This document shows positions 1 through 7,822 of a stretch of 38,558 bases of DNA, in pieces. Location of the stretch: positions 1 through 38,558 of the forward strand of contig CASEIZ010000073.1 of NCBI GenBank assembly GCA_949288185.1. Reading direction: 5' to 3'. A model generated the notes under the pieces. That model was not told the origin of the DNA and ran no database searches. It saw nothing but the letters and a program-made list of their open reading frames with translations. Within the stretch, counting starts at the first letter, position 1, and each line of letters starts with the position of its first letter. The position numbers and the translations under genes were made by a program. Source of the stretch: an uncultured Eubacteriales bacterium. Its GTDB lineage: Bacteria > Bacillota > Clostridia > TANB77 > CAG-508.

Positions 1-900
1 AGAGGAGATGAATGGTTATCATCTGTTCCATTACATTTACAATTATTCCATGAATTAGGATTTAAAGCTCCTAAATATGCACATATTGCACCAATCATGA
101 AAAATGATAATGGAAATAAGAGAAAATTAAGTAAAAGAAAAGACCCAGAAGCAGCAGTATCATATTATGATGAAATGGGAATTCCAAAAGAAGCAGTCAA
201 TGAATATTTATTAAATATTGCCAATTCTAATTTTGAAAATTGGAGAAGAGCAAACAAAGATAAATCAATTGACGAATTTGAATTACAATTAAACAAAATG
301 AGTGTGAGTGGTGCTCTATTTGATATGGTAAAATTATTAGATGTAGGTAAAACGGTTATATCTAAATTTACCGCAGAAGAAGTATATGAAAATGCTTTCA
401 AATGGGCAAAAACATATGATAAAGAACTAGAAGATATGTTACAAGATAAAGAATATGCTTTAAAAATATTTGGAATTGAAAGAGGAAATAAAAAGCCTAG
501 AAAAGATATCGCAAAATGGTCAGATGTAAAAGAAAACATAGAATATATGTATGATGAGAAATTCCTTTCAAAAGAACAAGAATATCCATATCAAGTTATC
601 AATGAAAAAGATGATGTTGATAAAATATTAGATTTGTATATGGAAAAATACTATAACGAAAATGATGATAAACAACAATGGTTTGATAACATAAAAGAAC
701 TTGCAGGAGAACTTGGATATGCAAAAGAAGTAAAAGAATATAAAGCAAATCCAGATATCTATAAAGCACATGTAGGAGATGTTAGTACAGTATTAAGAGT
801 AGCATTAACAGGAAGAACCAATACACCAGATATGTATGAAATTATGCAAGTATTAGGAAAAGAAAGCATCAAAAAAAGATTTGAAGTAGCAAGGAGATAA
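1..900 (+). CDS. gltX: Glutamyl-tRNA synthetase, C-terminal part (5' end outside window)
   Basis: Charges tRNA-Glu with glutamate in the cytoplasm. The reading frame is open from base 1, so the gene is cut by the window edge and 299 codons remain. The fragment begins with RGDEWLSSVPLHLQLFHELG, typical of the end of the class I catalytic domain of GluRS. KLSKRKD follows at about fragment residues 42-48, the KMSKS-type ATP-binding loop in its GluRS form. The rest is the helical anticodon-binding domain. It ends TAA at 900, and the DUF951 gene starts 2 nt later, with its ribosome site (AAGGAG) inside the end of gltX, so the two are probably co-transcribed. The discriminating N-terminal residues are missing, so the Glu rather than Gln assignment rests on the KLSKRKD context and on family length. 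Confidence 0.9.
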   Translation, partial: RGDEWLSSVPLHLQLFHELGFKAPKYAHIAPIMKNDNGNKRKLSKRKDPEAAVSYYDEMGIPKEAVNEYLLNIANSNFENWRRANKDKSIDEFELQLNKMSVSGALFDMVKLLDVGKTVISKFTAEEVYENAFKWAKTYDKELEDMLQDKEYALKIFGIERGNKKPRKDIAKWSDVKENIEYMYDEKFLSKEQEYPYQVINEKDDVDKILDLYMEKYYNENDDKQQWFDNIKELAGELGYAKEVKEYKANPDIYKAHVGDVSTVLRVALTGRTNTPDMYEIMQVLGKESIKKRFEVARR

Positions 901-902
901 AA

Positions 903-1121
903 ATGGAGTATCAAATAGGTGATATTGTAAGAACCAAAAAAGTACATCCTTGTGGAAGCAAATTGTGGGAAATTACTAGAGTGGGAGTAGATTTTAAATT
1001 AAAATGTCAAGGGTGTGGGCATGTTATTATGATTCCAAGAGAGAAAGCTTTAAAAATGATAACAAAGTTGGAAGAGAGAAAAGAACAGGATAGTAATGTA
1101 TCAAATATAGAAGAATCATGA
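903..1121 (+). CDS. DUF951 family small protein
   Basis: This 72-residue protein has the DUF951 pattern: a short start YQIGDIVRTKKVHPCGSKLW, then KCQGCGH, then a basic and acidic tail. The cysteines at C-G-S-K and C-Q-G-C-G-H could bind a metal, which is inference from spacing only. In Firmicutes this family often sits next to translation or DNA-replication genes, and its function is unknown to me. The ATG follows an AAGGAG site at 891-896 that overlaps the end of gltX, so translation is probably coupled. A bidirectional terminator follows at 1197-1227. Confidence 0.85.
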   Translation: MEYQIGDIVRTKKVHPCGSKLWEITRVGVDFKLKCQGCGHVIMIPREKALKMITKLEERKEQDSNVSNIEES

Positions 1122-1196
1122 TTAAAAAGAAATGTAAAAGTTGTTATTAAAAAAACATATATAGTTGAATTTTTAGATAAAATGAATGATATAAAG

Positions 1197-1227
1197 AAGA
1201 GGGTATTCAGTAATAGAATATCCTCTT
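1197..1227. terminator. Bidirectional terminator between gltX-DUF951 and engB
   Basis: A 12-bp stem, AAGAGGGTATTC with GAATATCCTCTT (one G-T pair), and a 7-nt loop lie between convergent genes. A-rich sequence lies on the left and ATTT on the right, so it could serve both strands. Its right arm reaches the engB stop codon. Confidence 0.6.
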
Positions 1228-1811
1228 ATTTAAAATGATTATCGATAAACTCCCAAACATCTTCCTTGTAGATTTTTCTTTCAGATGAGAAAGGTAGGGT
1301 AGGAATATCTCCAATAGGGTTTAATTCTTTTTGTAATGATTTTACAGTATCATCCACTTTGGTAATGGCAATTTTATCAGCTTTATTGGCAAGAATCAAA
1401 CAAGGCAAACCAGAAGAAATGATATAGTTATACATAAGTTTATCATTAGAAGTAGGGGAATGACGGATATCTATTAGAAAGATAATTAATGAAATTTCTT
1501 TTCTATGAAATAGATATTGTTCTATAAATTTTCCTACTTGTTCTTGTTCTTTTTTAGACATTTTGCTATACCCATATCCAGGTAAGTCTACAAAATAGAA
1601 GAGATTATCCATATTATAGAAATTGATTTGACGGGTTTTTCCGAGGTTCACTACTGGTTCTTGCTAATTTTTTTCTGTTGATCATGGTATTAATAAAACT
1701 AGATTTTCCAACATTGGATTTTCCAACTAAAACAATTTCGGGTAAATGGTTATTAGGATATTGTTTTGGACCAACTGCAGATATTTCAAATTTTGGATTT
1801 TTTATATTCAT
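1226..1811 (-). pseudogene. engB: Ribosome-biogenesis GTPase EngB/YsxC, broken by a one-base frameshift
   Basis: EngB/YsxC is a GTPase needed for assembly of the large ribosomal subunit. The start at 1811 gives a correct N-terminus with the P-loop GKSNVGKSS (residues 30-38) and runs to [10 protein letters not shown], then goes out of frame. The next frame resumes exactly with [10 protein letters not shown] and contains DLPGYGYSKM (G3), NKAD (G4) and the C-terminal helix, ending at 1226. Removing one base near 1643 (plus strand TTTTTCCGAGG to TTTTTCCAGG) restores SSEPGKTRQ and a protein of about 194 residues, the usual family length. Because the gene is normally essential and all GTPase motifs are intact, a sequencing or assembly error is more likely than real loss. 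It lies 13 nt downstream of purA in the same transcript. Confidence 0.85.
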
Positions 1812-1824
1812 AATTAAAATTCTC

Positions 1825-3177
1825 CTATATATCTTCTCTTACAATTAAATCATCACTAGCAGGACCAGTTCCTATGTATTTAACAGGGATACCAGAAGCC
1901 TTTTCTACAATTTCAACAAATTTTCTTGCAAGCTCTGGAAGGTCTTCATATTTTTTACAAGAAGAATCAATTGTCCAACCACCTTCTAAAGTTTCATAAA
2001 TAGGTTCAGGAATTTCACCTGTTACCATGATATCATCAGGATAATGATGGATTTTTTCACCTTTATACATGTAACTTGTACAAACTTTAACATATCCTAA
2101 TTTTTTACCAATTTCTCCTAAAGTATCTAAATGATTTAAGCATAAATAATCGATACCAGAAGTATATTTAGCAGAGCAAAGAATAGGGCAATCCATCCAT
2201 CCACATCTACGAGGACGACCTGTTGTTGTACCATACTCATGTCCTGTATCACGAACAACGTCACCTTCTAAAGGAGTGGCATCTTTTATAACATTTCCGT
2301 TTTCATCAATTGAAGCAGGTAATTCAGTAGGGAATGGGCCATTACCAACTCTACTGTTATATGCTTTATCCACACCAATAACCACATTTAAAGCTTGTGC
2401 TGGTAAAGCTGCTCCACAAAGTGTTCCTGAAACAACTGGGTGAGAGCTTGTAACCATTGGGTAATCTCCATGGTCTAAGTCTAAACGGAAAGCTTGAGCA
2501 CCTTCTACAACGATTTTTTCATTATGTTTAATACTATTGAAAATTAGAGGCTCAATATCTGCAATATAATTTTTTAATTTTTCTCCATATTCATGATATT
2601 GTTTACCTAATTTTTTGCTATCTACAATACATCCTTCCATATTGTTTGCTTTGAAAACTTGATTATGTACTTTTGTAGCTTCTTCAATTTTATGAGTTAA
2701 TTCATCTTCTGGAAGAAGTAAATCATACATTCTAATACCAATACGATTACTTTTATCTGCATAAGTTGGACCAATTCCTCTTTTGGTTGTTCCAACTGGT
2801 TTATTCTTTAAAGATTCATATAATCCATCTAACTCTTTATGATAAGGAAGTGTGACATGTGTACGTCCACTAATTTTTAATCTTGATTCAATATCTGGAA
2901 TGCCACATTTCTTTAAAAATGCAATTTCTTCAAATAATACTTCTAAATCAAGTACAACTCCAGGACCAATAATACAAGTGGTTTGAGGATAAGCAATTCC
3001 TCCTGGAACTAAGTGTAATGGTAATTTTTGTCCTTTGTAAATGACTGTATGTCCAGCATTACTTCCACCAGTTGCTCTAATAACTAACTTTGCATTTTGT
3101 GCTTCTATTGCAGCTATTTTTCCTTTTCCTTCATCGCCCCATTTAGCGCCAACTATTATTGTTACATTTTTATTCAT
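1825..3177 (-). CDS. purA: Adenylosuccinate synthetase
   Basis: Joins IMP and aspartate, using GTP, in the first committed step of AMP synthesis. The N-terminus carries WGDEGKGK (residues 13-20), which includes the catalytic Asp, and GGSNAGHTV (37-45) with the catalytic His. Further on are [11 protein letters not shown] (IMP loop), a VTSS segment and [13 protein letters not shown] near the C-terminal GTP site. At 450 residues it is somewhat longer than the usual 425-430. The central segment reads [21 protein letters not shown], where most PurA have EGAQG followed by a GTYP..TSSN pattern, so this is a divergent branch. The ATG is preceded by AAGGAGAAG. It sits between serS upstream and engB downstream on the same strand. 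Confidence 0.92.
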   Translation of the reverse strand: MNKNVTIIVGAKWGDEGKGKIAAIEAQNAKLVIRATGGSNAGHTVIYKGQKLPLHLVPGGIAYPQTTCIIGPGVVLDLEVLFEEIAFLKKCGIPDIESRLKISGRTHVTLPYHKELDGLYESLKNKPVGTTKRGIGPTYADKSNRIGIRMYDLLLPEDELTHKIEEATKVHNQVFKANNMEGCIVDSKKLGKQYHEYGEKLKNYIADIEPLIFNSIKHNEKIVVEGAQAFRLDLDHGDYPMVTSSHPVVSGTLCGAALPAQALNVVIGVDKAYNSRVGNGPFPTELPASIDENGNVIKDATPLEGDVVRDTGHEYGTTTGRPRRCGWMDCPILCSAKYTSGIDYLCLNHLDTLGEIGKKLGYVKVCTSYMYKGEKIHHYPDDIMVTGEIPEPIYETLEGGWTIDSSCKKYEDLPELARKFVEIVEKASGIPVKYIGTGPASDDLIVREDI

Positions 3178-3226
3178 TTCCTTCTTCTCCTTTTTAGAAT
3201 ATTTATAAAATTTTTATATAGTTATT

Positions 3227-3277
3227 GTATAGGAAAAATCGGATTTTATCTTGATTCTCTAAGATTTTTCCGTATAC
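3227..3277. other. Long hairpin in the serS-purA intergenic region
   Basis: GGAAAAATC (3232-3240) pairs with GATTTTTCC (3263-3271). The stem is extended across a small internal loop by GTAT and ATAC. It lies about 50 nt upstream of the purA ribosome site. There is no U-run on the minus strand after it, so it is not an obvious terminator; it may be a leader structure or a pause site. Confidence 0.35.
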
Positions 3278-3295
3278 AACAAGGTTAAGCTTTTC

Positions 3296-4585
3296 TTATT
3301 TTTTCTTAGGTTCAATTTTTTCTAGTCCACCCATATATGGTCTTAATACTTCTGGAATAATCACACTACCATCTGGCTGATAGTTATTTTCCATAATAGA
3401 AATTAACATACGAGGTGGAGCAACCACTGTATTATTTAATGTATGTGCAAAATAATTTCCTTTTTCACCTTTAATTCGAATACCTAAACGTCTTGCTTGT
3501 GCATCTGTTAGATTTGAACAACTTCCTACTTCGAAATATTTTTGTTGTCTAGGAGACCATGCTTCAACATCACAAGATTTTGCTTTTAAATCAGCTAAAT
3601 CTCCACTACAACATTCTAAGGTTCTTACTGGAATGTTCATACTTCTAAAAAATTCCACTGTATATGACCACATTTTATCATACCAATTCCAACTATCTTC
3701 AGGTTCACAAACAACAATCATTTCTTGTTTTTCAAATTGGTGAATTCTATACACACCACGTTCTTCTATTCCATGTGCACCTTTTTCTTTTCTAAAGCAA
3801 GGTGAATATGAAGTCATGGTATAAGGCATATCTTCTTTTCTTAAAATTTGGTCTTTAAATTTACCAATCATAGAATGTTCAGAAGTACCAATTAGATATA
3901 AATCTTCTCCTTCAATTTTATACATCATAGCATCCATTTCTTCAAAACTCATAACACCAGTAACAACATCACTTCTTATCATAAATGGTGGGATGCAATA
4001 GGTAAATCCTTTATTAATCATAAAATCTCTAGCATAAGTTAAAACAGCAGAATGAAGTCTGGCAACATCACCCATTAAATAGTAAAATCCATTTCCAGAA
4101 ACACGTCTAGCACTATCTAAATCTAAACCACCTAAGTTTTCTAATATTTCACCATGGAAAGGGATTTCATAATCTGGAACAATAGGTTCTCCAAATTTTT
4201 CAACCTCCACATTTTCAGAATCATCTTTTCCAATAGGAACAGATTCATGCATAATGTTTGGTATTTTCATCATTCTGTTTTTAATCTCTTCAGCATATTC
4301 ATTTTCTAGTTTTTCATTTTCTTCAAGTTTAGCGTTAATTTCTTGGACTTGTGCTTTGATTTTTTCAGCATCTTCTTTTTTACCAGCTTTCATCAATTCT
4401 CCAATTTGAGAACTTAAAGATTTTCTTTCAGCCCTTAAATTATCACCAGTAAGTTGTGCTTCTCTATTCTTCTTATCTAATTCAATTACTTCATCAACCA
4501 TAACCAGTTTATGGTCTTGAAATTTTTTCTTGATATTATCTTTTACAACATCAGGATGTTCTCTTAAAAATTTAATATCTATCAT
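3296..4585 (-). CDS. serS: Seryl-tRNA synthetase
   Basis: Charges tRNA-Ser and tRNA-Sec with serine. The real start is ATG at 4585 (MIDIKFLREHPDVV), preceded by AAGGAGG; the frame runs open further upstream only because it reads through the repeat at 4620-4686. The protein is 429 residues, the family norm. Residues 1-115 form the long antiparallel coiled-coil arm. The class II core follows, with a motif-2 region CFRKEKGAHGIEERGVYRIH and a motif-3 region ending in SIMENNYQPDGSVIIPEVLR. Motif 2 and the segment TLNNTVVAPPRML differ clearly from common bacterial SerRS (CFRSEAGSAGRDTRG; TLNGSG-A-GR), so this is an unusual lineage. It shares a transcript with the DUF1653 gene upstream. Confidence 0.92.
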   Translation of the reverse strand: MIDIKFLREHPDVVKDNIKKKFQDHKLVMVDEVIELDKKNREAQLTGDNLRAERKSLSSQIGELMKAGKKEDAEKIKAQVQEINAKLEENEKLENEYAEEIKNRMMKIPNIMHESVPIGKDDSENVEVEKFGEPIVPDYEIPFHGEILENLGGLDLDSARRVSGNGFYYLMGDVARLHSAVLTYARDFMINKGFTYCIPPFMIRSDVVTGVMSFEEMDAMMYKIEGEDLYLIGTSEHSMIGKFKDQILRKEDMPYTMTSYSPCFRKEKGAHGIEERGVYRIHQFEKQEMIVVCEPEDSWNWYDKMWSYTVEFFRSMNIPVRTLECCSGDLADLKAKSCDVEAWSPRQQKYFEVGSCSNLTDAQARRLGIRIKGEKGNYFAHTLNNTVVAPPRMLISIMENNYQPDGSVIIPEVLRPYMGGLEKIEPKKK

Positions 4586-4619
4586 AAAAATCCTCCTTTT
4601 TTTAAAATTTTCTTTTGGG

Positions 4620-4686
4620 TGTCGCATTAAGATCGTTTGTCTGTGCGACATTTTTTGTCTCATTGAGATCGTTTGTCTGTGCGACA
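4620..4686 (+). repeat. 31-bp palindromic element, subfamily B, tandem pair (B1a, B1b)
   Basis: Two 31-bp units at 4620-4650 and 4656-4686 are separated by five T. Each ends in GTGCGACA and has CGTTTGTCTGT in the middle; the first begins TGTCGCAT and the second TGTCTCAT. The pair fills the gap between the DUF1653 stop codon (2 nt away) and the serS leader. Confidence 0.85.
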
Positions 4687-4688
4687 TT

Positions 4689-4952
4689 TTATTTCTTAGT
4701 ATAATCTTTTTCTAAATTTGTTACTAATGCAAATCTTGTTTTTTGACCAGTAATATTGTCTGGTCTTTCTGGAATTTCTTCCAAAAACATTTTTTCAGGT
4801 CTAACCCACAAGGAGCGTCCATCATCTCTAGGGTATAAAGGTTTATATACAACCATTCTTTCTTTTGTTTCCGAGTTATATGCCACATTTTCAACAAAAT
4901 AATAGTTTCCTTTAAAATGGCGATAAACTTGTCCAATTTTAACTTCTTCCAT
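4689..4952 (-). CDS. DUF1653 family protein
   Basis: This 87-residue protein shows the DUF1653 signature: YRHFKGNYYFVENVAYNSET, then ERMVVYKPLYP and LWVRPEKMFLEE. The family folds as a small beta-barrel, and I know of no established function. The start ATG at 4952 is close to a TTGCCA-17-TATAAT promoter at 4982-5010, so the gene probably leads the DUF1653-serS-purA-engB transcript. Its stop codon lies 2 nt from the pair of 31-bp elements. Confidence 0.85.
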   Translation of the reverse strand: MEEVKIGQVYRHFKGNYYFVENVAYNSETKERMVVYKPLYPRDDGRSLWVRPEKMFLEEIPERPDNITGQKTRFALVTNLEKDYTKK

Positions 4953-4981
4953 AAATTCACGCTCCTTTACAATACGAAGCC

Positions 4982-5010
4982 ATTATATAATATTTTTTAA
5001 TAAATGGCAA
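4982..5010 (-). promoter_or_regulatory. Sigma-A type promoter for DUF1653-serS
   Basis: On the minus strand, TTGCCA (5005-5010) and TATAAT (4982-4987) are separated by exactly 17 nt, about 30 nt before the DUF1653 start. Confidence 0.6.
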
Positions 5011-5131
5011 TAAAATTGGGCAAAATAACCAATATAAATCGTTGTTTAATCGCTTATACAGTGTCTTAAAATTATAAAAAGATATGGATGATTGAACTAT
5101 GACAAAAGCAGAAATAGAAAGAGGTATAAAA

Positions 5132-5989
5132 ATGATTTTTGAAATAACAAAATTTTTTATATATTCTATATTTATTGTAATAATTTCAAAATATATTTTA
5201 GTGAAAGCTTTAAGAAAGTTAGCAGAAAATTTGAATTTAAAACCAAGAGTAATAGGGAATATTGCAGGAATTGCGACTTCGATTCCTGAATTTCTGACTG
5301 TAACAGTATCTAGTTTTAAAGGATTAATGGGAACCAGTTTATATAATATAATTAGTTCTAATGTTATCAATTTTATTCAATATAGTGTGTCTTTAATCAT
5401 CAATAAAAATCATAAAGCTTTAAAAAATAAAGGAATCATCATTCAAAATATACTTGTCATCTTAACGATTGTTTTTCCAATCATCTTATTAAAATTAGAA
5501 AATACACTCAATATCATGATAGCATTTCTATTAGTTGCTTTGTATATTATTTTTTACTGGATATCTAAAAAAATACATGAAAAATACTTAAATGATGTAG
5601 ATACAAGAATGGAGCAAAAAGAAGACGAAAGAATAGAAAATGAAACAGAAGCAATAGATAAACATAAAAATAAGCAATCATTTATATATGTAGGATATAT
5701 TGTAATAGCAGGTATCTTATTATATTTTATAGGAGATGCATTAGGAAGCGTATTAGAAAATCTATCAGAGAGAGTTGGGATTGCAGAATCCATTTTAGGT
5801 ATTTTATTAGGATTAATAACCAGCATTCCTGAATTGATTACATTTTTTGAGTCACAAAAACATTATAAAAAGGAAGAAGATAAAAATTTATTGGGAGTTA
5901 TAGAAGCAACAAATAATTTATTGACATCTAATATGTTAAATTTATTTATTATACAAACTATTGGGATAGGAATATATGTATTGTTATAA
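5132..5989 (+). CDS. CaCA-family sodium/calcium exchanger-like membrane protein
   Basis: A polytopic membrane protein of 285 residues with two inverted alpha-repeats. The first, near residues 46-75, reads GIATSIPEFLTVTVSSFKG followed by GTSLYNIISSNVINF. The second, near 227-265, reads GLLTSIPE-like GLITSIPELITF followed by NNLLTSNMLNLF. The S-x-PE motif and the following S/N-rich helix are the ion-binding signature of the Ca2+:cation antiporter superfamily. A hydrophilic loop of acidic and basic residues (about 145-185) separates the halves. I chose ATG 5132 over 5099 because AGAAAGAGG lies 7 nt before it and nothing does before 5099. The protein is slightly shorter than typical YrbG-like exchangers (about 320). 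The transported ion is not known. Confidence 0.8.
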   Translation: MIFEITKFFIYSIFIVIISKYILVKALRKLAENLNLKPRVIGNIAGIATSIPEFLTVTVSSFKGLMGTSLYNIISSNVINFIQYSVSLIINKNHKALKNKGIIIQNILVILTIVFPIILLKLENTLNIMIAFLLVALYIIFYWISKKIHEKYLNDVDTRMEQKEDERIENETEAIDKHKNKQSFIYVGYIVIAGILLYFIGDALGSVLENLSERVGIAESILGILLGLITSIPELITFFESQKHYKKEEDKNLLGVIEATNNLLTSNMLNLFIIQTIGIGIYVLL

Positions 5990-6049
5990 ATAAAAAAATA
6001 TATCAAATAAAGCACGAAGAAAAAGAGAAATAAAAAAATTAAAAATTTA

Positions 6050-6078
6050 TAACAAAATTAATCTTATTATGGTATAAT
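6050..6078 (+). promoter_or_regulatory. Probable promoter of the 6127-7535 operon
   Basis: A perfect TATAAT lies at 6073-6078, about 50 nt before the start codon, with a weak TAACAA 17 nt upstream. Confidence 0.45.
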
Positions 6079-6126
6079 GTGTTTAAACAAAGGATATATA
6101 GTTAGATAATATAGAATGGAGAAATA

Positions 6127-7098
6127 ATGAGGAAAATTGTTTTGGATTTGAAAGACATAGATAAATCAGAATTGATTGATGAAAGTCAAAATAATAGTAA
6201 AATAGTGAAATCAAATAATGAAGGAATGTATGAGTATATTGATAAAGTTATGAAAAATCAAAAAGGAAAAATGGGGTTAGGTGTTCATGCAATACGAAAA
6301 GAAAAGATTAAAAGTAAATCTGTAGATGAAATTTTGAAAGGAATATGTGATAGGGGACTAGACATAAAAAAAGGGAGTTCTGTGTTAGCAACTATAAGTT
6401 CTTTAGGAGTAAGTTCTGAATTAAAAAGTTATCAAAGAAAAGAATTGAAAGATTATAGATTAGGAAGTGAAATGGCAGAATATGGAGTTGTTGCTTTAGT
6501 TCCTACAATATTGGAAGGAAATGGAGAGCAATTATATGTTGGATTTCCAGGAATGGATACAAGTGCGGTTGGAAATAATCACAAAATAACTTGTATTTTA
6601 GACCAATTATGTTGTAGCGATAATGATTATGGACAATTTCCAAAAGAATTTATTTTAGGATATTTCAAAGAAGAAAATGGAGAGAGAATATTCAACAAAA
6701 ATATGAACCATTTTATAGAAATGACAGATGAAGAAAAAGGAAATTTTATAAAAAAACTTTCAGATAGATTAACAGAACAACAAAAGCAAATAAGTGAAGC
6801 AGTGATTACTGGTGATATGCAAAGATTAGAACAATTATCTATAGAAATGTGTGGAGATAGAGATGGAGTTTTAGGAGAAAATACTGTAATTCAAAATGCT
6901 ATGTTTTATTTAAATAGAAACATAGAACAAGCTGAACAGAGCGGAAATAATGTAAAAAGCGATATTAGGAAATCTAAACGTAGAATTTTATTAGATGCAT
7001 ATCAAGATGTAAAATTATCAGATTTAGCTGGTGCTAAAGAAACATTAAGAGAAGGAATTGAACAACCACAAAAAAATTATGAAGGTAAAGAAATATGA
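6127..7098 (+). CDS. Hypothetical protein, first gene of a two-gene unit
   Basis: I do not recognise this 323-residue protein. It has no signal peptide or membrane segment and is charged throughout. Residues 1-75 are hydrophilic and lysine-rich. A likely globular core runs from about 75 to 210, including SVLATISSLG and YGVVALVPTILEGNGEQLYVG. The last 100 residues are predicted mostly helical. The start ATG follows TGGAGA. Its stop overlaps the next start as ATGA, so the two proteins are translationally coupled and probably act together. The downstream partner belongs to a small family with three members in this window. Base composition matches its neighbours. Confidence 0.75.
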   Translation: MRKIVLDLKDIDKSELIDESQNNSKIVKSNNEGMYEYIDKVMKNQKGKMGLGVHAIRKEKIKSKSVDEILKGICDRGLDIKKGSSVLATISSLGVSSELKSYQRKELKDYRLGSEMAEYGVVALVPTILEGNGEQLYVGFPGMDTSAVGNNHKITCILDQLCCSDNDYGQFPKEFILGYFKEENGERIFNKNMNHFIEMTDEEKGNFIKKLSDRLTEQQKQISEAVITGDMQRLEQLSIEMCGDRDGVLGENTVIQNAMFYLNRNIEQAEQSGNNVKSDIRKSKRRILLDAYQDVKLSDLAGAKETLREGIEQPQKNYEGKEI

Positions 7099-7535
7099 AT
7101 ATAAAAACTAAAGAAATCTATTCAGAAGTATATCAAGTATTGAACTTATTAGGAAATGAATATATTAATAAATTACCAAATAGTTTATTAAATATGTTGA
7201 AAGAAAAAAGAAATATTAATTACAATCCTCAATATATAGAAGATATACCATTAAATAAACAAAATATTAGAAAAGAAACTTTAGCAATAATAGCTTTATT
7301 ACACTTGAATTATTGGTGTGATAATGAAAAAGAAAAACTTGAACTAAAACAAATATTAAAGAATAATGAAGATAGATATCAACAAGAACTTAGAAATAAA
7401 TATAATCCAGAGGATATTTTTAAGAAAAATAAGCAAGAAAATATTGTAGAAAATCAAGTTTCAATGATAGAATATAAAGAGCCATTATTTAAAAGATTTA
7501 TTAGTAAAATAAAAAGTATATTTCATATGAACTAA
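7095..7535 (+). CDS. Small paralogous protein P1 of a three-member local family
   Basis: Function unknown. The protein is 146 residues, soluble and helical. It aligns along its length with the products at 23658 and 26441. Shared features are an N-terminal YSEVYQVL...KLP, a central ETLAIIALLHLNY segment, a charged helix, then KYNPEDIFKK. The C-terminal basic-hydrophobic tail, FISKIKSIFHMN, matches FIKKILHID in the 26441 product. The ATG overlaps the stop of the upstream gene (ATGA). Each paralogue follows a different, unrelated gene, so an accessory or adaptor role for the upstream protein is plausible, but this is inference. Hairpins at 7536-7572 and 7600-7635 close the unit. Confidence 0.75.
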   Translation: MNIKTKEIYSEVYQVLNLLGNEYINKLPNSLLNMLKEKRNINYNPQYIEDIPLNKQNIRKETLAIIALLHLNYWCDNEKEKLELKQILKNNEDRYQQELRNKYNPEDIFKKNKQENIVENQVSMIEYKEPLFKRFISKIKSIFHMN

Positions 7536-7572
7536 AGATATCCTATAATTATTGATACAATTATAGATATCT
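7536..7572 (+). terminator. Hairpin directly after the 6127-7535 operon
   Basis: AGATATCCTATAATT pairs with AATTATAGATATCT (14 bp, one bulged C) around an 8-nt loop. It begins at the stop codon. The T-run after it is weak. Confidence 0.5.
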
Positions 7573-7599
7573 AATTTTAAATTGGCAATAATATGTGAT

Positions 7600-7635
7600 G
7601 AGCAATTCAGAGAGAAATCTGGTTGCTTCTTTTTT
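7600..7635 (+). terminator. Intrinsic terminator upstream of the hrcA promoter
   Basis: GCAA(T)TCAGA pairs with TCTGG-TTGC with one bulge, followed by CTTCTTTTTT. It would insulate the heat-shock operon from the upstream unit. Confidence 0.6.
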
Positions 7636-7660
7636 GTTCACACAAAATTCACAAAATATT

Positions 7661-7687
7661 TTAGCAAAATGTATTGACAAGTGCTAA
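7661..7687 (+). promoter_or_regulatory. CIRCE operator 1 (degenerate)
   Basis: TTAGCAAAA-N9-AAGTGCTAA is a 27-bp match to the HrcA-binding CIRCE element (TTAGCACTC-N9-GAGTGCTAA). It overlaps the -35 hexamer at 7674-7679. Confidence 0.75.
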
Positions 7688-7700
7688 AATCGGGTATAAT
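7674..7700 (+). promoter_or_regulatory. Promoter of the hrcA-dnaK operon
   Basis: TTGACA at 7674-7679 and TATAAT at 7695-7700 have 15-nt spacing; TAATAT at 7697 would give 17. It is sandwiched between the two CIRCE sites, so HrcA bound at either would block it. Confidence 0.75.
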
Positions 7701-7710
7701 ATATATGAAG

Positions 7711-7737
7711 TTAGCAAACAAATACAAAGAGTGCTAA
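7711..7737 (+). promoter_or_regulatory. CIRCE operator 2
   Basis: TTAGCAAAC-N9-GAGTGCTAA is the better of the two CIRCE matches, with a perfect right half-site. It lies just downstream of the -10 box, about 86 nt before hrcA. Confidence 0.88.
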
Positions 7738-7822
7738 AACAACTTAAGAAAATTGCATAACAATGTAATAACATATGTAAAATAAAAGACTAACAATTTA
7801 ATCTAAAAGAGGTGAAGAAAAA

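Noticed and set aside
4586-4687. N-terminal extension of serS (MSHRQTISM...)
   Set aside because: It is translation of the B1 repeats; AAGGAGG directly precedes ATG 4585, and family length fits that start.
6127-7535. Toxin-antitoxin pair
   Set aside because: The 323-residue first gene and 146-residue second gene are large for this, and no toxin or DNA-binding motif is visible.
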